The position numbers and the translations under genes are program-made. This document shows positions 1 to 5,518 of a DNA stretch of 9,700 nucleotides, piece by piece. The notes under the pieces are model-generated. The model did no database searches, had not been told where the DNA came from, and worked only from the letters and a program-made list of their open reading frames with translations. Origin of the DNA: Fimbriiglobus sp. (GTDB lineage: Bacteria; Planctomycetota; Planctomycetia; Gemmatales; Gemmataceae). The number at the start of each line of letters is the position of its first letter. Within the stretch, counting starts at the first letter, position 1. The DNA lies in assembly GCA_025352585.1 (NCBI GenBank), contig JANXTD010000235.1:1-9700 (forward strand). The letters run 5' to 3'.

Positions 1-109
1 TGGGCGTTGACGGCTTGGTCTTCCCCCACCACCATCGCCCACGGGGGTTTGCTCCCCTCGCTCGCGCGTCGGGCTAACAAGACCGCTCGCCGCTCCGTAA
101 CATGCACCC
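1..109. other. Non-coding region upstream of ggt
   Basis: No convincing gene lies here. One plus frame is open from the window edge to a TAA at 75-77, giving about 24 residues rich in His, Pro and Arg with no family likeness. A minus-strand ATG at 33-35 leaves only 11 codons before the edge. A TAA at 98-100, in frame with ggt, shows that ggt cannot start upstream of 101. The region contains the repeat-like element at 53-77 and a small G4/C4 inverted repeat (44-47 with 54-57, loop of 6). No clear promoter was found, although ggt must be transcribed from here or from further upstream. Confidence 0.6.
53..77. repeat. Planctomycete-type intergenic repeat arm (putative)
   Basis: The plus strand reads CCCTCGCT at 55-62, two bases, then CGCGTCGGGCTAA at 65-77. 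From memory, this closely resembles one arm of a palindromic intergenic element common in planctomycete genomes, in which CCCTCGCT, a short variable spacer and CGCGTCGGGCTA face an inverted copy. Only one arm is visible: the complementary TTAGCCCGACGCG is absent from 1-52, so either the copy is degenerate or the family here has single arms. The adjacent G4...C4 stem (44-57) may belong to the same unit. The identification rests on recall, not on a genome comparison. Confidence 0.45.
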
Positions 110-1774
110 ATGCGCACACTCTCGCTACTGCTGGTGTTGACGTTCGCCACGCACCTGCCGGCGCAAGCCCCCGTCGGCTCGACGCGCGGCGTCGTGGTTT
201 GCGTCTCGCCACTCGCTGCCGAGGTCGGCGCGGCGGTGTTGGGCCGTGGCGGGAACGCCGTCGATGCCGCCGTGGCCACGGCGTTCGCGCTGGCCGTCAC
301 GTGGCCGGAGGCGGGCAACGTCGGCGGCGGCGGATTTATGCTCGTGCAGCCGCCCGGCGACGCGGTACCGACGTTCATCGACTACCGCGAGAAGGCCCCG
401 CTCGCCGCGGCCAAGGACATGTTCGCCGGCAAAATCGACTTCGAGTCCGCCGTCACCGCCGGGGTTCCCGGCACCGTGCGGGGGCTGGAGTTGGCGCACA
501 AGAAGCACGGCAAGTTGCCGTGGAAAGACCTCGTCTTGCCGGCGGTGACGCTCGCCGAGAACGGCTTTCCCGTGAACGCGGCGCTGGCCTTGAGCCTCAA
601 CACGATCCTCCAGGACAAGCGGACGACCAACGGCGAGTTCCGCCGCGTCTACGGCAAGGACGCCGGCAAGCAGGTGTGGCGGGCCGGCGACACCCTGAAA
701 CTGCCCGACCTCGGCGGCACGCTGCGCAGAGTGGCGGAGCAGGGGCCGGCGGCGTTCTACACGGGGCCACTCGCCGACGCCTTCGACGCCGAGATGACCG
801 CCAGCGCCGGCCTCATCACCAAGCAAGACCTGGCAGCGTACACCGCCGTTGACCGGCCCGTCCTCACCGGCAGTTACCGCGGCCATGACATCGTCGCCGC
901 GGCCCCGCCGTCGTCGGGCGGCACCACGCTAATCGAGACGCTGAACATCCTCGAAACCTTCGACGTGAAGGCCCACCCGCGGCACTCGGCCGAGACGATC
1001 CACCTGATGAGCGAGGCCATGCGCCGCTCCTTCCGCGACCGCGCGGCGTACCTGGGCGACCCCGACTTCACCAAGGTGCCGGCGCACATCACGTCGAAGG
1101 CCCACGCCAAGCAGTTGGCCGCGACGATCGATCTTGCGAAGGCGACGAAGAGCGAAAGCCTCGCCGGCGACATCCCTCTGTCACCTGAGGGGACGCAGAC
1201 GACGCACTTCTCGATCGTCGATGGCGCGGGCATGGCGGTCGCGAACACCTTCACGCTGGAGAACGCCTACGGCTGCCGTGTCGTCGTGCGCGGCAGCGGG
1301 TTTATCCTCAACAACGAGATGACCGACTTCAACCACAAGCCGGGCGTGACCGACCGCAAGGGTAACGTCGGCACCGCGCCAAATGTCGTCGCCGGCGGCA
1401 AGCGGATGTTGAGTTCGATGTGCCCGGTGATCCTGCGCAAGGGCGGCAAGACGGTCCTGGTCACCGGCAGCCCCGGCGGTCGCACCATCCTCAACACGGT
1501 CACGTGCGTCGTCGTGAACGTCGTCGATTACGGGATGAACGCGCGGGCCGCCGTCGATGAGCCGCGCCACCACATGCAATGGTTCCCCGACCGCATCTCG
1601 CTGGAAGAGTCGCCCGACTTCGCCACGCTCAGCGGTAAGTTAAAAGCACTGGGCCACGCCGTCACGAAGCACCGCCAGGGCGACGCCCACACCGTCGTGA
1701 TCGACCCGGCGACGGGCACCGCCTTCGGGGCCGCCGACCATCGCCTCGACGGCGCGGCGGTTTCCCCCAAATGA
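110..1774 (+). CDS. ggt: Gamma-glutamyltransferase / glutathione hydrolase
   Basis: The 554-residue product is a complete gamma-glutamyltranspeptidase, an Ntn hydrolase that cleaves itself into large and small subunits and hydrolyses or transfers the gamma-glutamyl group of glutathione and related compounds, releasing glutamate. Residues 1-20 form a Sec-type signal peptide (MRTLSLLLVLTF, then AQA), so it should act in the periplasm or outside the cell. Family landmarks are in order: DYREKAP with substrate-binding Arg93 (like E. coli Arg114), PPSSGG, the autoprocessing site TTHFSIVD with predicted nucleophile Thr364, LNNEMTDF, SSM at 435-437 (like E. coli Ser462-Ser463) and GSPGG at 453-457. 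Length is normal (E. coli about 580). The start is fixed by an in-frame TAA at 98-100 and by the signal peptide; no Shine-Dalgarno sequence is evident. Its stop overlaps the proB start by four bases, which suggests coupled translation. Proline directly after AQA would disfavour cleavage there, so the exact cleavage site is uncertain. Confidence 0.96.
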   Translation: MRTLSLLLVLTFATHLPAQAPVGSTRGVVVCVSPLAAEVGAAVLGRGGNAVDAAVATAFALAVTWPEAGNVGGGGFMLVQPPGDAVPTFIDYREKAPLAAAKDMFAGKIDFESAVTAGVPGTVRGLELAHKKHGKLPWKDLVLPAVTLAENGFPVNAALALSLNTILQDKRTTNGEFRRVYGKDAGKQVWRAGDTLKLPDLGGTLRRVAEQGPAAFYTGPLADAFDAEMTASAGLITKQDLAAYTAVDRPVLTGSYRGHDIVAAAPPSSGGTTLIETLNILETFDVKAHPRHSAETIHLMSEAMRRSFRDRAAYLGDPDFTKVPAHITSKAHAKQLAATIDLAKATKSESLAGDIPLSPEGTQTTHFSIVDGAGMAVANTFTLENAYGCRVVVRGSGFILNNEMTDFNHKPGVTDRKGNVGTAPNVVAGGKRMLSSMCPVILRKGGKTVLVTGSPGGRTILNTVTCVVVNVVDYGMNARAAVDEPRHHMQWFPDRISLEESPDFATLSGKLKALGHAVTKHRQGDAHTVVIDPATGTAFGAADHRLDGAAVSPK

Positions 1775-2916
1775 CGCCGGACCCCAACACCCGGCGACGC
1801 ATCCTGGCCACGGCGACGACCGTCGTCGTGAAGGTCGGCACCAACGTGCTGGCCGACGGCGCGGGGGTGCTCGACCGCCACCGCATCCAGTCGCTCGCCG
1901 ATCAGGTCCAGCGGGTTCGTGTCGGCGGCCGGCGGGTGGCGCTGGTGACCTCCGGGGCGATCGGCGCGGGCGTCGGCAAGCTCAAGCTCGGCAGCCGGCC
2001 GACCGACTTGCCGCACCTCCAGGCGTGCGCCGCGGTCGGCCAGGCGGCACTCATGCAACTCTACCAGGAGAGCCTGAACCGCTATGGCGTGCTGACCGCG
2101 CAGCTGCTGCTGACCGCCGGCGACTTCGACAACCGCGCCCGCTACCTCAACGTCCGCAACACGATTGGCACCCTCTTCGAGTACGGGGCGTTGCCGGTCA
2201 TCAACGAGAACGACACGGTGAGCGTCGCCGAGATCAAGTTCGGCGACAACGACCAACTCGCGGCGATGACGGCGAACTTGCTGCAAGCCCCGCTACTGGT
2301 GCTGCTGACCAACGTGGACGGCCTGTACAGCGCCGACCCGCGCGAAGACCCGACGGCGAAACTCGTGCCGACGGTCGAGGCAATCGACGCGAGTGTCACG
2401 GGGCTGGCCGGGGCTACGAAAAGCCAACTCGGCACCGGCGGCATGCGGAGCAAGCTCAAGGCGGCCCGCATCGCCACGTCGGCCGGCGGGGCCGTGATCA
2501 TGGCCAACGGCTCGCTCGACGGCATCCTCGACCGGGTCTTCGCGGGCGAGGAGGTCGGCACGCTGTTCCTGCCGCAGGGCGACGCGATGCCGGCGTGGAA
2601 GCGCTGGCTCGGCTACACCGCCCAACCGCGCGGCGAACTGCTGCTCGACGCCGGGGCGGTGCGGGCGGTCGCGGAGCAGGGCAAGAGTCTGTTGCCGGTC
2701 GGAGTGCGCGGCGTGCGCGGCGACTTCGGCAAGGGCGACGTGGTGTCGCTGCTCGACGCCGAGGGCCGGGAGTTCGCCCGCGGCCTGTCGAACTACGCCG
2801 CCGCCGAGGCGACGCGCATCGCCGGCCGCACGACCGACGCCCAGGCTCGCGACGGCGGGGCGTCGCCGCCGTACGCCGAACTGATCCACCGCGACAACCT
2901 CGTGGTGGTGGGGTGA
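1771..2916 (+). CDS. proB: Glutamate 5-kinase
   Basis: This 381-residue cytoplasmic enzyme phosphorylates L-glutamate with ATP to glutamyl 5-phosphate, the first committed step of proline synthesis. The amino acid kinase domain (about 10-260) shows VVKVGTN with Lys21, the substrate loop VTSGAIGAG at 59-67, INENDTV at 144-150, FGDNDQL at 157-163, TNVDGLY at 180-186 and the nucleotide-binding GTGGMRSKLKAA from 221. A PUA domain follows (about 287-365, starting RGELLLDAGA and ending near AAEATRIAG), as in the long form of the enzyme (E. coli 367 residues). In characterised enzymes the kinase domain is the site of proline feedback inhibition. The ATG lies inside the end of ggt (ATGA, 1771-1774) with no strong Shine-Dalgarno sequence, so translation is probably coupled. 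The usual partner proA is not in the window; the upstream partner is ggt, a glutamate-releasing enzyme. Confidence 0.97.
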   Translation: MTPDPNTRRRILATATTVVVKVGTNVLADGAGVLDRHRIQSLADQVQRVRVGGRRVALVTSGAIGAGVGKLKLGSRPTDLPHLQACAAVGQAALMQLYQESLNRYGVLTAQLLLTAGDFDNRARYLNVRNTIGTLFEYGALPVINENDTVSVAEIKFGDNDQLAAMTANLLQAPLLVLLTNVDGLYSADPREDPTAKLVPTVEAIDASVTGLAGATKSQLGTGGMRSKLKAARIATSAGGAVIMANGSLDGILDRVFAGEEVGTLFLPQGDAMPAWKRWLGYTAQPRGELLLDAGAVRAVAEQGKSLLPVGVRGVRGDFGKGDVVSLLDAEGREFARGLSNYAAAEATRIAGRTTDAQARDGGASPPYAELIHRDNLVVVG

Positions 2917-2953
2917 ACCGGTTAGCTTCGCGTCCTCGACTCGTCTCGTTGGC

Positions 2954-2959
2954 AGGGGA
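2954..2959 (+). promoter_or_regulatory. Ribosome binding site for the sigma factor
   Basis: AGGGGA stands 10 bases before the GTG at 2970 and favours that start. The competing start is a GTG at 2913 that overlaps the proB stop as GTGA and would add 19 residues before the conserved sigma domain. Confidence 0.5.
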
Positions 2960-2969
2960 ATCTCGAAAC

Positions 2970-3515
2970 GTGACGCGGTCCGCCAAGCCGGTGCCCGACG
3001 ACGGCCGCGACGGCGAGGTCGCCGAACTCTACCGGACGCACGCGCGGGCGGTCTGGGCCGCCGCCTACGCCCGGCACCTCGACCGCGACCTGGCGCTCGA
3101 CGTGGTGCAGGAGACGTTCCTGCGCTTCTGGGCGCAACGCGACCACGGCGGGGCGATCGAGAACCCGCGGGCGTGGCTGCTGCGCGTCGCCAAGAACCTC
3201 GCGGAGGACCACGCCAAAAGCGCGTTCCGCCGCAACGGCACGCAGTCGGGCGAGAGCCTCGGCCGGCTGAGTTCGGCGACCCCTCCGCCGCCGGACGTGC
3301 TGGAGCAAGAGGAACTGTTCGCGGCGATCCGCGAACTGCTGCAAGAGTTGCCGCCGGCCGACCGGGAGGTCCTGACGATGCGCTACGCCCTCGACGACGA
3401 CGCCCCGACGATCGCCGCGGCCCTGGGCATCCCGGTAACGGCGGTCCACATGCGGTTGAGCCGCGCGCGGCAGCGGCTCGCGGAGAAACTCGCCACCCAC
3501 GGAGTCCGGCCATGA
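2970..3515 (+). CDS. ECF-type RNA polymerase sigma factor
   Basis: The 181-residue product has the two-domain plan of an extracytoplasmic function sigma-70 factor. Region 2 spans about 17-87: helix AELYRTHARAVWAAAYARH, core-binding segment ALDVVQETFLRFWA, and the NPRAWLLRVAKNLAEDHAKS segment that would read the -10 element. A linker (about 88-115) leads to region 4 (about 116-175), with LQELPPADREVLTMRY and the helix-turn-helix DAPTIAAALGIPVTAVHMRL followed by the basic SRARQRL, which would bind the -35 element. There is no region 1.1 or 3, as expected for ECF factors. The GTG at 2970 is chosen because AGGGGA precedes it and because the sigma domain starts soon after. The gene follows proB by 53 bases and its stop overlaps the start of the small membrane protein gene (ATGA, 3512-3515), a typical arrangement for a sigma factor and its regulator. 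The ECF subgroup and target promoters cannot be told from the sequence. Confidence 0.92.
   Translation: MTRSAKPVPDDGRDGEVAELYRTHARAVWAAAYARHLDRDLALDVVQETFLRFWAQRDHGGAIENPRAWLLRVAKNLAEDHAKSAFRRNGTQSGESLGRLSSATPPPPDVLEQEELFAAIRELLQELPPADREVLTMRYALDDDAPTIAAALGIPVTAVHMRLSRARQRLAEKLATHGVRP
3501..3504 (+). promoter_or_regulatory. Ribosome binding site for the small membrane protein
   Basis: GGAG lies inside the end of the sigma gene, seven bases before the ATG at 3512. It supports this short gene as truly translated and coupled to the sigma factor. Confidence 0.5.
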
Positions 3516-3802
3516 CCTCCCCCGACGACCCCCTCGACCGCGCTTTTCGCCGCTACTTCGCGCGCGAGATGGCCGGCCTCGACGCCCCCGCCACCGCCGT
3601 GACGCCGGCCCCGCCACGCGCGAGGTTGCGGCGCAGCGAGTTGACGCTGGCCCTTTCGCTTGGCCTCGGTTTGGCGGCGGCGCTGACGCTCCTGCCGTCG
3701 CCCGACGGCCGCAACCGCCCGCACACCCGTGCGACGGCCCCGACGACGAGCTTGCTCGACGGGGCGACCGCCGACGGCAGTCGGTTGCCCGCCGTCAAGT
3801 AG
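3512..3802 (+). CDS. Small one-helix membrane protein, candidate regulator of the ECF sigma factor
   Basis: This 96-residue protein has no named family that I recognise. Its charged N-terminus (DPLDRAFRRYFAREM, 6-20) looks like an amphipathic helix, followed by a Pro/Ala-rich linker with basic residues (RARLRR, 36-41), one hydrophobic helix (about 44-61, LTLALSLGLGLAAALTLL), and a polar tail of about 35 residues. By the positive-inside rule the N-terminus would be cytoplasmic and the tail periplasmic. Its ATG overlaps the sigma stop and is preceded by GGAG. Small membrane proteins of this layout, beginning near D-x-L-D-x-x-F, often follow ECF sigma genes in planctomycetes as far as I recall. 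Function as an anti-sigma factor or membrane tether is inferred from position and topology; there is no zinc-binding HxxxCxxC signature. The stop touches the stop of the convergent gene with no base between. Confidence 0.75.
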   Translation: MTSPDDPLDRAFRRYFAREMAGLDAPATAVTPAPPRARLRRSELTLALSLGLGLAAALTLLPSPDGRNRPHTRATAPTTSLLDGATADGSRLPAVK

Positions 3803-5431
3803 TCACTTCGACTTGGCCGGCGTGACGTACTCCAGCACCTGCCCGTCCGCTAGCAGCTTCGCCCGCAGCTTGGCCGGGTCGATCGACTGCACGTCGCACT
3901 GGCCGTCGATCGCCAGGACCGCGGCGGTTGCGGCGCTCTGGCCGAGGACCATGAACACCGGCTCCATGCGGATCGACCCGTAAGCGATGTGGCTGCTCGA
4001 CACGCAGACGGGGACCAGCAGGTTCGGGCACTCGCCGCGCTTCGGCACAATCGCCCGGTAGCTGATCTGGTACGGCCCGCCGGTCGGCTCCTGCACGTCG
4101 CCCTCGTTCTGGACGAACCCCGCCGGCGTCACGTAGCGCGCGCAGTTGTGCGAGTCCATCGCGTACGAGCCCATGCCAACGGACTCGGGCGTCGGGCGAC
4201 TGCGGCGGCAGTCGGACTCCGTCTGGACGTACTCGCCGACCATCCGCCGGGCCTCGCGCACGTAGATTTGGTGTGGCCAGTGGCCCGTATCCGTGAACTC
4301 GTCGGCCGCCAGCCCCCACTTCGCCATCTGGTCGCGGACCTTTTGCGGCACCCGCGGGTGGCTCGTGATCGTCCACATCAGCCCTTGCTGGTAGGTCAAA
4401 TGCGCGAGCTTGATCTTGTCGCGCTCGGCGTAGCTCGCCTCGGGGTAGTTGGCGTTCTGGCCGATGAAGTCGGTGCTGACCGCGCCGCTGTTGTTTGTGT
4501 CGGTCTTGGCGTTCGGCACGCGGTCGGGGCTGAACGGCAGCCGCACGTCGCCGGCCTCGAAGTTGCGCAACAGCAACTCGTAAAGCCGCTCGTCGTAGCC
4601 GGCCGGCTTGGCGAAGGCGACGCGGTTGGCGGCGTTCTGCGTCATGCACATTCGGTAGCAGTACGCCTGCACCCGCCGGTCGCCGTCGCCGTCGGCGGGC
4701 AAGTCGCCCGGCTCGATACCCGGCAACAGCCCACTCGCCTTGTCGCCGGCCTTGACGAAGGGATCGACGTTGACGAGGAAGCGGTGGTTCTTCTTGTTGA
4801 GCGCGCGCTGGACGCCGTTGAGCGTCTCGCCGTACTTGGCGTTCGCCTCGCGGCCGACGGCGAAGGTCACGCCGGCCGCCGCCATCAGGTCGCCCTCGTA
4901 GGTCGCGTCGAGGAAGACCTTGCCGTCGTAGACCTTGCCAGACTCCGTGACGATCGCCGTGATGCGCCGGCCGTCGAGCTTGACGCCCTTGCCGGGGGCG
5001 CGGTCGAGGCGTTCGCCGAAGGCGACGGCGACCTTGGCGTCGGCGAGCATCTCGCGCAAGACCTTCTCGGCGACCTTCGGCTCGAAGCTCCAGACGGCGT
5101 CGTCGGCGGGGCGGTAGGTCTTGCACTGCTCGGGCTTCTCGAGCGTCCACGCCTCCGGCTTGACGTAGTGGGCCTTCAGGCGGCGGTAGAACTCGCGGGC
5201 CACGCCGCCGACGACGGCCTTGTTGCCCGAGTCGGTGAAGCCGAGGCCGCCGCTGGTCAGGCCGCCGACGTGCAAGCCCGGCTCGATCAGCACGACCGAC
5301 TTGCCCGACCGGCTGGCCTGGACCGCCGCGGCGACCCCGCCGGCGGTCGCCCCGTAAACCACCACGTCCGCCGCCCGGCCCGGTGCCGCGGCGAGCACCA
5401 GCAGGCCCAAGGTCACGAGTCGCCAGGTCAT
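3803..5431 (-). CDS. Exported FAD-dependent oxidoreductase (FAD_oxidored family)
   Basis: The 542-residue product begins with a Sec-like signal peptide (MTWRLVTLGLLVLAAAPGRA, 1-20) and enters at once the FAD-binding Rossmann strand DVVVYGATAGGVAAA: G27, G31 and G32 form a GxxxGG variant of the dinucleotide motif and Glu50 (VVLIEP) would hold the adenosine ribose. GGLTSGGLGFTD follows at 56-67. Further family signals are FLDATYEGDLMAAAGV in the middle and, near the C-terminus, PYQISYRAIVPKRGECPNLL, SSSHIAYGSIRMEP and GQSAATAA. This pattern matches the FAD_oxidored family (PF12831), abundant in planctomycetes; the substrate is unknown. The ATG at 5429-5431 is supported by AAGGGG seven bases upstream and by the signal peptide. 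It appears to be a single-gene unit, transcribed toward the sigma cluster and abutting it. The open frame continues upstream to 6739, but that part is antisense to a real gene. Confidence 0.93.
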   Translation of the reverse strand: MTWRLVTLGLLVLAAAPGRAADVVVYGATAGGVAAAVQASRSGKSVVLIEPGLHVGGLTSGGLGFTDSGNKAVVGGVAREFYRRLKAHYVKPEAWTLEKPEQCKTYRPADDAVWSFEPKVAEKVLREMLADAKVAVAFGERLDRAPGKGVKLDGRRITAIVTESGKVYDGKVFLDATYEGDLMAAAGVTFAVGREANAKYGETLNGVQRALNKKNHRFLVNVDPFVKAGDKASGLLPGIEPGDLPADGDGDRRVQAYCYRMCMTQNAANRVAFAKPAGYDERLYELLLRNFEAGDVRLPFSPDRVPNAKTDTNNSGAVSTDFIGQNANYPEASYAERDKIKLAHLTYQQGLMWTITSHPRVPQKVRDQMAKWGLAADEFTDTGHWPHQIYVREARRMVGEYVQTESDCRRSRPTPESVGMGSYAMDSHNCARYVTPAGFVQNEGDVQEPTGGPYQISYRAIVPKRGECPNLLVPVCVSSSHIAYGSIRMEPVFMVLGQSAATAAVLAIDGQCDVQSIDPAKLRAKLLADGQVLEYVTPAKSK

Positions 5432-5438
5432 CGGTTCG

Positions 5439-5444
5439 CCCCTT
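5439..5444 (-). promoter_or_regulatory. Ribosome binding site for the FAD-dependent oxidoreductase
   Basis: On the minus strand AAGGGG is followed by a seven-base spacer and the ATG at 5431. It decides the start of a reading frame that stays open for another 1.3 kb upstream. Confidence 0.6.
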
Positions 5445-5473
5445 CGTTCGTATCGCGGTCGCCCAGGCCTCGG

Positions 5474-5479
5474 TATACT
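5474..5479 (+). promoter_or_regulatory. Possible -10 element
   Basis: TATACT differs from TATAAT at one position and lies 39 bases before the ATG at 5519, in a region otherwise GC-rich. No good -35 hexamer is present at 16-18 bases upstream (5450-5457 has no TTGACA-like sequence), so this is only a candidate. Confidence 0.3.
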
Positions 5480-5504
5480 GGCCCGACCCACGCCGTGTAC
5501 CGCC

Positions 5505-5508
5505 GGAG
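5505..5508 (+). promoter_or_regulatory. Ribosome binding site for the zinc-ribbon/TPR protein
   Basis: GGAG with a 10-base spacer precedes the ATG at 5519. It supports this start within a frame that is open far upstream as the antisense of the oxidoreductase gene. Confidence 0.45.
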
Positions 5509-5518
5509 CCTTTTCGCC

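Larger units (their letters stand above)
5432..5518. other. Divergent intergenic spacer
   Basis: These 87 bases separate two divergently transcribed genes and must carry their start signals unless transcripts come from elsewhere. The AAGGGG ribosome site of the minus-strand gene is at 5439-5444 and the GGAG of the plus-strand gene at 5505-5508. A TATACT at 5474-5479 is the only AT-rich promoter-like hexamer. Confidence 0.7.

Noticed and set aside
7..12. TTGACG as a -35 element for ggt
   Set aside because: No acceptable -10 lies 16-18 bases downstream (28-36 is GC-rich CACCAT-like sequence).
1..35. Possible divergent minus-strand gene starting at ATG 33-35
   Set aside because: Only 11 codons fit in the window and no well-placed ribosome site precedes it; unsupported.
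44..57. G4/C4 stem as an intrinsic terminator
   Set aside because: The stem is only four pairs with no T-run after it on either strand.
7..852. A 281-residue plus-strand reading frame overlapping ggt
   Set aside because: The translation is Arg/Gly-rich and low-complexity, in the wrong frame of a gene with all the landmarks of gamma-glutamyltransferase.
2957..2980. GGAAT ... GGTC resembling an ECF autoregulatory promoter
   Set aside because: It spans the chosen start codon and the GG-rich part is better explained as the ribosome site; the match is short and expected by chance in GC-rich DNA.
2293..3513. Long minus-strand frame across proB and the sigma gene
   Set aside because: Its translation is Arg/Pro/Ala-rich shadow sequence, opposite two clearly recognised genes.
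3989..5518. A plus-strand frame open over about 1.5 kb upstream of the zinc-ribbon/TPR start
   Set aside because: It is antisense to the oxidoreductase gene, its translation is low-complexity and Arg/Val/Ala-rich, and a ribosome site and ordered protein start occur at 5519. High GC at third codon positions removes stops in the opposite frame.
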